Origin: Candidatus Didemnitutus sp.
GTDB taxonomy: Bacteria > Verrucomicrobiota > Verrucomicrobiia > Opitutales > Opitutaceae
Direction: 5' to 3'
NCBI GenBank assembly: GCA_017991595.1
Contig: JAGOQJ010000001.1
Coordinates: 1 to 64,000 of the forward strand
DNA: 64,000 nt
This document shows positions 58,737-64,000 of this stretch, piece after piece. Under the pieces are notes generated by a model. The model was not told where the DNA came from, did not search any database, and saw only the letters and a list, made by a program, of their open reading frames with translations. Numbering within the stretch: position 1 is the first letter of the stretch; the number at the start of each line of letters is the position of its first letter. The position numbers and the translations under genes are program-made.

Positions 58737-59726
58737 TTAGAACAGCGCGTTGGCGACGACGCCGACGGCGGTGATCGGGCCGGTGTCGCCCATGCCTTCG
58801 AGCGCGCGGTCGGCTTTCTTCACGACGCTCTGGATCTCGCGATACATGGAGTCGTCGACGAGGAGTTTGCCGAGCGTGCCCTCGCCGTTGTTCAACTTCT
58901 GGGAGAGCTCGCGAATGTTGTTCATCGAGAGCTTCAGGTTCTGGGCGGTGGCGTCGTCGTAGAGCAGCACGCCGAGGGTGCCCTTGCCGGCCTTGACGTC
59001 GGCGACGATGGCGCGGGTGTCGCCGAGGAAAACCTTCGCGTCGGCCGCGGCGGTCTTGATCTCGCCGACGGCGCCGAGGAGTTCGTCGTGCAGCGTGGGA
59101 TCGTTGACGAGCTTGCCGAGCGTGCCGTCGCCGTTCCGGAGCTTGGCGGTGATGTCCTGGAGGTTGGCGATGGTCTCGGTGAGCTTGGGGCCGTTGGCGT
59201 CGACGAGTTGGTCGAGTTTGCCGAAGAGCGAGCCGGAGCCGCCCTTGCCGCCGAGGGCTTGGCCGATGTTGTCGGCGACGCCCTCGAGCTTGGCGCCGAG
59301 GGAGCCGAGCTGAGCGATGACTTCGCCGATATCGACGGTGTTCTTGGTGCGGATCTCGGCGCCGTCGGCGAGCATCGTGGCGGAATGGCCGAAGGAGACG
59401 GCGAGGTGCTGGCTGCCGAGGAGACTGGAAGTCTCGACGGAGGCGACGGCGTCGTCGGGGATGCGGACGTCGCGGTCAATGGTGAGGACGGCCTCGACGC
59501 GTTGCTGGCCGAGGCGCGTGGTCTTCACGGTGCCGATCTTCACGCCGGCCATGAGGACCTCGTCGCCGGTCTTGAGGCCCTTGAGGTTGGCGAAGGGGGC
59601 GATGACGGTGTAGCCCTGCGCGCGGAAGACCTGGCCGCCGCTGAGGGATTCGAAGGTGATCCAGGCGAGCGCGCAGCCGAGGAGGAAAAAGAGGCCCACG
59701 CGAATGGACTGTTGGGTGCTGTTCAT
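58737..59726 (-). CDS. mlaD: MlaD-family (MCE) lipid transport protein
   Basis: A 329-residue protein anchored by one N-terminal helix (VGLFFLLGCALAWITF). The MCE domain covers about 35-115 (YTVIAPFANLKGLKTGDEVL, AGVKIGTVKTTRL, VETSSLLGSQHLAVSFG). The remaining 200 residues are helical and contain several repeats of GTLGKLV/LND-type phrases (GDGTLGKLVNDPTLHDELLG, GEGTLGKLLVDDSMYREI). It should form a ring that passes phospholipid between MlaE/F and the outer envelope. It is the last gene of the operon, one base after the ATPase gene. Confidence 0.94.
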   Translation of the reverse strand: MNSTQQSIRVGLFFLLGCALAWITFESLSGGQVFRAQGYTVIAPFANLKGLKTGDEVLMAGVKIGTVKTTRLGQQRVEAVLTIDRDVRIPDDAVASVETSSLLGSQHLAVSFGHSATMLADGAEIRTKNTVDIGEVIAQLGSLGAKLEGVADNIGQALGGKGGSGSLFGKLDQLVDANGPKLTETIANLQDITAKLRNGDGTLGKLVNDPTLHDELLGAVGEIKTAAADAKVFLGDTRAIVADVKAGKGTLGVLLYDDATAQNLKLSMNNIRELSQKLNNGEGTLGKLLVDDSMYREIQSVVKKADRALEGMGDTGPITAVGVVANALF

Positions 59727-59727
59727 G

Positions 59728-60525
59728 TCAGGAGTTCTCCAGTTGTTTGAAACGGGGGTTCTTGAGGTCGATGACGGGGCTCAGGAAGTTCGCGATGGCA
59801 GGATCCTTCGGAGCGCGGAAATCCGCGGGCGTGCCTTGGGCTTGGATGCGTCCGTCGATGAGGATGGCGATGCGATCGGCGATGCTGAGGGCGAGGTCGC
59901 GGTCGTGCGTGACGACAATGCTGGTGACGGCGGTCTGCTCGCGGAGGGTGGCGATGATCTCGCTGATCGTGGCGCCCATGACGGGATCGAGCTCGGAGGT
60001 CGGTTCGTCGTAGATGAGGAGCTGGGGCTCCATCACGAGGGCGCGGGCGATGGCGACGCGCTTCTTCATGCCGCCAGAGAGTTCGGACGGGTATTTTTTC
60101 ACCGCCTTCTCGAGCGAGAGGATCGAGAGCGCGTGCATCACACGCTCGCGGATGCCGGCCTCGTTGTAGAGGCGGTGTTCGCGGAGGTAGAGGGCGAGGT
60201 TGTCGTAAACGGTGAGGGAGTTGAAGAGCGCGCCGGCCTGGAAGACGAGGGCGAGGTGGACCTTCTCGCGCGTGGCGGGATCGGCGGCGTCGAAGGCGCC
60301 GATGCGCACCTCGCCGCTCGTGGCGCACTCGAGGCCGGCGATGTGTTTCACGAGCACGCTCTTGCCGGAGCCGCTGGGGCCCATGATGCAGAAGATCTCG
60401 CCGGGTTGGATGTCGAGGCTGACGTCGTGCAGGACGGTGGTGGAGCCGAACTGCTTCGTGAGGTTGGCGATGGTGACGCCGAAGGTCTTGTCGGCGAGCG
60501 ACGGGGCGGGGGAGGAGGGGCTCAT
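59728..60525 (-). CDS. mlaF: MlaF-type ABC transporter ATPase
   Basis: A 265-residue cytoplasmic ATPase that powers the MlaE permease. Walker A is GPSGSGKSVLVKHIAG, the Q-loop is LVFQAGALFNSLTVYDN, the signature is LSGGMKKRVAIARAL, Walker B is LLIYDEPTSELDPV and the switch histidine is in IVVTHDRDLALSIADR. The switch to ELDP after Walker B is the usual Mla form. It is sandwiched between mlaE (4-base gap) and mlaD (1-base gap), so all are cotranscribed. Confidence 0.96.
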   Translation of the reverse strand: MSPSSPAPSLADKTFGVTIANLTKQFGSTTVLHDVSLDIQPGEIFCIMGPSGSGKSVLVKHIAGLECATSGEVRIGAFDAADPATREKVHLALVFQAGALFNSLTVYDNLALYLREHRLYNEAGIRERVMHALSILSLEKAVKKYPSELSGGMKKRVAIARALVMEPQLLIYDEPTSELDPVMGATISEIIATLREQTAVTSIVVTHDRDLALSIADRIAILIDGRIQAQGTPADFRAPKDPAIANFLSPVIDLKNPRFKQLENS

Positions 60526-60529
60526 GGCG

Positions 60530-61282
60530 TCAGAGGAGGGCCTTGGTCACGAAGTAATCGAGGACCAGGATGAGGATGAGCGAGGAGACGACGGCCTTGG
60601 TGACGGACATGCCGATCTCGCGCGGGCCGCCGCGGGTGTTGAGGCCGATGTAGCAGCAGACGAGGACGACGACGAAGCCGAAGACCTCCGCCTTCACGAG
60701 GCCGTCCCACACGTCCTTCCACTCCATGTAGCGTTTGAGCGCGGCGAAGTAAGCCTCGTTGTCGACGGAGATGAAGGTGGTGTATTGGCTGACGAGCGCG
60801 CCACCATACCAGCCGCAGAGGTTGGCGATGAGCGTGAGCACGGGCATCATGAACAGCACGGCGGCGAGGCGCGGCAGGACGAGCATGCGCTCGGGCGGGA
60901 TGTTCATGGTCACGAGAGCGTCGATCTCCTGGTAGACCTTCATCGAGGCGAGCTCGGCGGTGATGGCGGAGCCGACGCGGCCGGCGAGCAGGATGGCGAC
61001 CATGACGGGGCCGAGCTCGCGGACGAGCGAGAGGCCGACGAGGGAGCCGATGAACTGTTTGGCGCCGAAGTTCTGCATCGAGTAACCGGCCTGCAGCGCG
61101 AGCACGCTGCCGATGAAGAAGCTCAGGATGGTGACGATCGGCAGCGAGGTGTAGCCGATGAGGAAGCACTGCTCGATGAAGCGCCGGGCCTGGTAGCGCA
61201 GCGTGGGCACGTGCCGCGCGGTGCGCGCGGCGAGCAGCACGACGCCGCCGATGTGCCCAAGGATGAGGTTGAGCTGGTTCAT
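60530..61282 (-). CDS. mlaE: MlaE-type ABC permease
   Basis: A 250-residue inner-membrane permease of the MlaE family with five helices. Landmarks are the amphipathic N-terminus TARHVPTLRYQARRFIEQCF, SFFIGSVLALQAGYSMQNFG, the central ELGPVMVAILLAGRVGSAITAE (conserved ELGPxxxAxxxAGRVGxAxxAE motif), and GLNTRGGPREIGMSVTKAVV near the end. The ATG at 61282 overlaps the stop of the upstream repeat protein by 4 bases, so those two are coupled. The frame continues upstream only as a shadow of that gene. Confidence 0.95.
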   Translation of the reverse strand: MNQLNLILGHIGGVVLLAARTARHVPTLRYQARRFIEQCFLIGYTSLPIVTILSFFIGSVLALQAGYSMQNFGAKQFIGSLVGLSLVRELGPVMVAILLAGRVGSAITAELASMKVYQEIDALVTMNIPPERMLVLPRLAAVLFMMPVLTLIANLCGWYGGALVSQYTTFISVDNEAYFAALKRYMEWKDVWDGLVKAEVFGFVVVLVCCYIGLNTRGGPREIGMSVTKAVVSSLILILVLDYFVTKALL

Positions 61283-62751
61283 GGGGAGGAGGCCGCGGCG
61301 CCGGGGGTGGCGTTCGGGCGGGAGAAATCGAAAAAGGAAAACTGCCAGCGGCGCTCGCCGGCTGCGCGGCGCCAGCTGAGCAACCCGGCGCCGAGCGTGA
61401 TGCGCGAGCCCTGCGCCGTGTGCTGCGCGCCGTAGAGCGGACCGAGATGGAATTCGCTTTCCTGCGCCGTGCGCCGGCGCGTGACGGCGCTCCAGAGGAA
61501 CGACCAGCGGACGTCGTCCGGTGCGCGCTGGTCGTGGCGATAGAGAGCGAAGAGCGGCGTGTAGAGCTGGCGCACAGGATCGTCGTGCGGGAAGAAGATA
61601 TCGAGCGGGCTGAGCAGCTGGAGCTGGCGGCGTCCGGCGCCGTTGTCCCACACACTGACGAGCGGCCAGAGGTGTTTCTTGTAAGCCGGCGCGGCGGCCG
61701 GGTTGGCCAGACTGCGCTGCACGTTGGCCCAGTAGAGGAAGACGAGGAACTGGTGGCGCTCCTGCGCGACGCCGTCGCCTTGCCACGCGCCGCGGCGGTA
61801 GAGCGGCCAGAGGAGCCAAGTCTTTTCGTAACCCTTCGCGACCGAGTGCGTGTAGAACGGCGCCCAGCGGTTCACGTGGCGCGTCTCGCCGCGGCCCTGC
61901 ACAAGGAAGGGCCAGAAGTAACGCGTCTCGCGGTAGGCCTGCGCCGTCGGCGCGGTGCGCTCGGTGTGGCCGAAGAAGGGCCAGAGGTAATTCTCGTTCC
62001 GGTAGCCCGGCGCGGTGTCGCGCGTGTAGAACGGCAGCGCGCCGACGCTCGCGTGGACGCCGTCCTCGCGCGTGCGTTCCTGCCGGTAGAGCAGCGGCCA
62101 GAGCGCGAACTGCTGCTGGTAATCGCCTTCGCGTCCGCGCGAGCCGGCGAGCGGCCACAGCTCGAAGCCGTGGTGCCCGTTGCCGTCGATGAGACGCACG
62201 AACGGCCACGGCGCGTGTGTCGTCTCGCGGCCGCCGCGCGCAGTGACGTGCGCATAGAGCGGGAACAGGCGCCAGGTGAGCTCGTCCTTGCCGAAGCGGT
62301 GTTTGATGGTGCCACTGAGCGGGAAGACGGCGCGATAGCTGGTGTCGGCCGCGCCGGTCGCGCGTGAAAAATAGAACGGCCACACGTCGAAGCCGCCCGT
62401 GGCCGCGCCGTCCGCGGCGGTGGTGCGGCGCGAGTTGACAAGCCGGAAGAGCGAGAAGGAGGCGTCGTGTTCGCCCGTGCGTTGCCAGCTCAACAGCGGG
62501 TAGAGCACGTGGCCCTGTTCGCCCGCTGCGGTCTTCTGCCAGAGGAAGAACGGCCGCCACACCTGCGTCTCGGCGCCGGCCTCCCCCGTGCGTTGCACCA
62601 GCAGCGGTCCGAGCGCCTGCGCCGCCGTGACCTCACCCGTGCGCTCGTCCTCCTGCCCGACCCAGAACGGCCACGCGTTGCGCTCCGCGGCGCGGGCGGG
62701 GAGCGCCAGCGTCGCTGCGAGGAGCAGCCAGACGGCGGATCGGGAGTTCAT
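61279..62751 (-). CDS. Exported Trp-Pro repeat protein coupled to the Mla-like transporter
   Basis: A 490-residue protein with a signal peptide (SAVWLLLAATLALPARA). The whole mature part is built from about 16 units of roughly 25-30 residues. Each has a core such as VWPFYFS, LWPLLYR, LWPFFGH, FWPFLVQ, WAPFYTH or LWPLYRR, flanked by charged turns. The pattern suggests short beta hairpins and a barrel or stacked sheet. The last residues (WQFSFFDFSRPN...) are not a classic outer-membrane anchor. It is first in the operon and overlaps mlaE by ATGA. I do not recognise a named family. An outer-membrane or periplasmic partner for MlaE/F/D is the likely role. Confidence 0.8.
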   Translation of the reverse strand: MNSRSAVWLLLAATLALPARAAERNAWPFWVGQEDERTGEVTAAQALGPLLVQRTGEAGAETQVWRPFFLWQKTAAGEQGHVLYPLLSWQRTGEHDASFSLFRLVNSRRTTAADGAATGGFDVWPFYFSRATGAADTSYRAVFPLSGTIKHRFGKDELTWRLFPLYAHVTARGGRETTHAPWPFVRLIDGNGHHGFELWPLAGSRGREGDYQQQFALWPLLYRQERTREDGVHASVGALPFYTRDTAPGYRNENYLWPFFGHTERTAPTAQAYRETRYFWPFLVQGRGETRHVNRWAPFYTHSVAKGYEKTWLLWPLYRRGAWQGDGVAQERHQFLVFLYWANVQRSLANPAAAPAYKKHLWPLVSVWDNGAGRRQLQLLSPLDIFFPHDDPVRQLYTPLFALYRHDQRAPDDVRWSFLWSAVTRRRTAQESEFHLGPLYGAQHTAQGSRITLGAGLLSWRRAAGERRWQFSFFDFSRPNATPGAAASSP

Positions 62752-62767
62752 GCTGGGTGGAAAAGGT

Positions 62768-62815
62768 AAGGCATTGCCTTTGACTCGGAGCGGGCCAGTT
62801 AAGTGAAGGCATTGC
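62768..62815. promoter_or_regulatory. Two copies of AAGGCATTGC between the Mla-like operon and rsmD
   Basis: AAGGCATTGC occurs at 62768-62777 and again at 62806-62815, 38 bases apart. The first copy extends to AAGGCATTGCCTT, a perfect 13-base palindrome with a T centre; the second has one change (TGCTT). They lie in the divergent promoter region, the first 17 bases before the repeat-protein start, and could be binding sites for a regulator. Confidence 0.45.
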
Positions 62816-62949
62816 TTGAACGCCGACAGCTAATTCCGCGTCAAGTAAGGCGCAACCAGTATGTTAAAACCGCACCGCCGCCCAAGTGTTCCCCCGCGCG
62901 ACATCCGCGCGGGTCGGGGCGGCTGCGCGCGGCCGGGCAGGGAGGGGTC

Positions 62950-63513
62950 ATGCGCATAAGCGGCGGTGGAGCACGGGGCATACCGCTTGTGTTGCCCAAA
63001 GGCGACGCCGTGCGGCCCGCCACGGACGCGATGCGGCAGGCCGTCTTCTCCAGCATCGCCAGCCGCGTGCCCGGGGCGGTGTTTTGGGACTTGTTCGCCG
63101 GCAGTGGCGCCTACGGGCTCGAGGCCCTGAGCCGCGGCGCCGCCGGTGGCGTGTTCGTGGAGAAAAACGCCAAGGCGGCGGCCTGCCTCCGGCGCAACCT
63201 TGAGGCAGTCTGCAAGAGCCTCGGACGCGAGCCGCACGGGCTCGATGTGTGGAGTGCCGACGCGCTCACGGCCACGTTCGCCACCGTGCCGGCGGCCGAT
63301 CTGGTGTTCATCGATCCGCCCTACGACCTCATCGAGGCCGCGGCGCCGAAACTCTTTGCGCACCTCGACGTTGCCCTCGCCGCCAAGGCGGACCCCGTGA
63401 TCGTATTCGAGATGCCAGGCGAGACCGAACTCACGCCGCCCGGCTGGACCTGCGCCAAGCGCCTCGGCAAGGGCAACCGCCAGCCGACGGTCTGCTTCTT
63501 CAAGCGCGCCTGA
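62950..63513 (+). CDS. rsmD: 16S rRNA (guanine-N2)-methyltransferase RsmD
   Basis: A 187-residue methyltransferase for 16S rRNA guanine 966 (E. coli numbering), acting on the 30S subunit. SAM-binding motif I is VFWDLFAGSGAYGLEALSRG, with a following acidic residue in FVEKNAKAAACL. The catalytic motif is VFIDPPYDL (DPPY, typical of N-methylation). The start carries the usual MRISGGGARG. GGAGGGG lies just before the ATG at 62950, one of the clearer ribosome-binding sites here. In many bacteria rsmD precedes coaD, which is not the case here. Confidence 0.96.
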   Translation: MRISGGGARGIPLVLPKGDAVRPATDAMRQAVFSSIASRVPGAVFWDLFAGSGAYGLEALSRGAAGGVFVEKNAKAAACLRRNLEAVCKSLGREPHGLDVWSADALTATFATVPAADLVFIDPPYDLIEAAAPKLFAHLDVALAAKADPVIVFEMPGETELTPPGWTCAKRLGKGNRQPTVCFFKRA

Positions 63514-63523
63514 CCCGAGCCGG

Positions 63524-63549
63524 TTTGTTAGTCTAATAGACTACAAGTA
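63524..63549. repeat. GACTACAAA-family palindrome, degenerate
   Basis: TTTGTTAGTC, the centre TAATA and GACTACAAG form an imperfect palindrome. The left arm has one extra T. It lies 11 bases after the rsmD stop. Confidence 0.7.
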
Positions 63550-63725
63550 TCCCGCCGCGCTCCGCCTGTCCATGCGCGCACGCGACGCAGGTCAAAGGTG
63601 GGAGCGGGTGAGCGTCGCGTGTCGGCGAAGAGTTCCCACTCGGGAAAAAGGCATCGTGAGGGGCTCGCGCCTGCCGCCGTTGGCGCGTGAGGGGGCCCGT
63701 GGCATCGGACCGCGTCACCAAGCGA

Positions 63726-63757
63726 GTTTGTAGTCTATTAGACTACAAACATCACGG
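63726..63757. repeat. GACTACAAA-family palindrome
   Basis: GTTTGTAGTC, the centre TATTA and GACTACAAAC are perfect 10-bp arms. The right flank continues ATCACGG, so the 17 bases from 63741 are identical to the right arm at 43069-43085. Confidence 0.85.
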
Positions 63758-63886
63758 CGGACTCGGATGAGGGAGGCGAATGCGAGCGGGCGAGCGATCG
63801 CGTGGCGAAGGCAGGAGTGGAGGCGGGCGGCGGACACGCGGAGCTGATACGGCGCGCGGCAGTCGGGTTGCGCTCCCGGCGGTGGC

Positions 63887-64000
63887 TCAGAGTGTGCCGC
63901 GGGTTGATTTCGCGAGCGTGAGAGCGGCGACGACCGCGGTCTCGAGCCGGAGCACGCGGGCACCGAGATGGACGAGCGTGAAACCGGCCGCGCGCAGGGC
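63887..64000 (-). CDS. rsmE: 16S rRNA (uracil-N3)-methyltransferase RsmE, 3' end
   Basis: Only the last 37 codons are in the window. Translated on the minus strand they end GFTLVHLGARVLRLETAVVA and then ALTLAKSTRGTL before the stop. The segment LGARVLRLETA matches the C-terminal knot region of RsmE (LGxRILRTETA), where the SAM-binding trefoil knot closes. RsmE methylates U1498 of 16S rRNA. The gene is convergent with rsmD, another 16S methyltransferase gene. The rest of it lies beyond the window edge. Confidence 0.88.
   Translation of the reverse strand, partial: ALRAAGFTLVHLGARVLRLETAVVAALTLAKSTRGTL

Larger units (their letters stand above)
63514..63886. other. Convergent intergenic stretch holding two palindromic repeats
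   Basis: No gene is supported between the ends of rsmD and rsmE. The stretch contains GACTACAAA-family palindromes at 63524-63549 and 63726-63750, about 180 bases apart, with no helix-turn-helix gene between them. Confidence 0.55.

Overview
The window is about 64 kb of very GC-rich bacterial DNA, almost fully coding on both strands. The content points to the phylum Verrucomicrobiota, probably the family Opitutaceae. The pointers are a giant secreted beta-strand-repeat protein ending in a PEP-CTERM sorting tag, three very large propeller-type hybrid histidine kinases, a duplicated FtsX-type orphan permease, a MlaE/MlaF/MlaD system, and weak or absent Shine-Dalgarno sequences at most starts. 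The lineage is inferred from gene content alone.

Layout. 0-1 kb: end of a ketoacid CoA-transferase locus. 1-8 kb: a 2270-residue PEP-CTERM repeat protein, divergent from 8-13 kb, a hybrid kinase with a translationally coupled LuxR-type response regulator; a perfect 20-bp palindrome lies between them. 13-17 kb: aldo/keto reductase and M13 metallopeptidase. 17-25.5 kb (minus): two more hybrid kinases and a second, paralogous response regulator. 25.5-30.6 kb (minus): a DUF2339/DUF3999 membrane pair. 31-38.4 kb: D-2-hydroxyacid dehydrogenase, two envelope proteins of unknown role, RsgA GTPase, a TonB-like protein and an ADOP/MacB-type permease.

38.6-40.9 kb (minus) is a compact operon of a cysteine-rich DUF6428-like protein, a MarR regulator with a Cys-Cys...Cys cluster and a PLP trans-sulfuration enzyme, headed by two inverted repeats that look like the MarR operators. 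A gamma-glutamyltransferase follows. At 43 kb a small helix-turn-helix protein is bracketed by an AT-rich palindromic repeat (half-site GACTACAAA), which recurs at 63.5 and 63.7 kb around the convergent rsmD and rsmE genes. This protein-repeat pair is the best candidate for an undescribed element.

43.7-52 kb: DUF5069 protein, arylamine N-acetyltransferase, a PlsC-acyl-ligase fusion, a small beta-barrel protein, a hydroxyisobutyrate-dehydrogenase-like enzyme, a GH3-family protein and a RluA-type pseudouridine synthase. 52-57.6 kb: a FadB/FadJ-type beta-oxidation protein followed by one polypeptide fusing E1-alpha, E1-beta, lipoyl and E2-like domains of a 2-oxoacid dehydrogenase; its E2 active-site motif looks altered. 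57.7-58.6 kb: a pilin-like protein and an ACT-domain protein. 58.7-62.8 kb (minus): a four-gene operon of a tryptophan-proline-rich repeat exported protein, MlaE, MlaF and MlaD, plausibly an envelope lipid-transport machine with a new outer partner. 62.9-64 kb: rsmD and the 3' end of rsmE.

No CRISPR array, complete tRNA or rRNA, prophage or recognisable transposase was seen. A tRNA-like T-arm fragment lies at 49.58 kb. Several families of short intergenic palindromes and degenerate repeats are noted individually.
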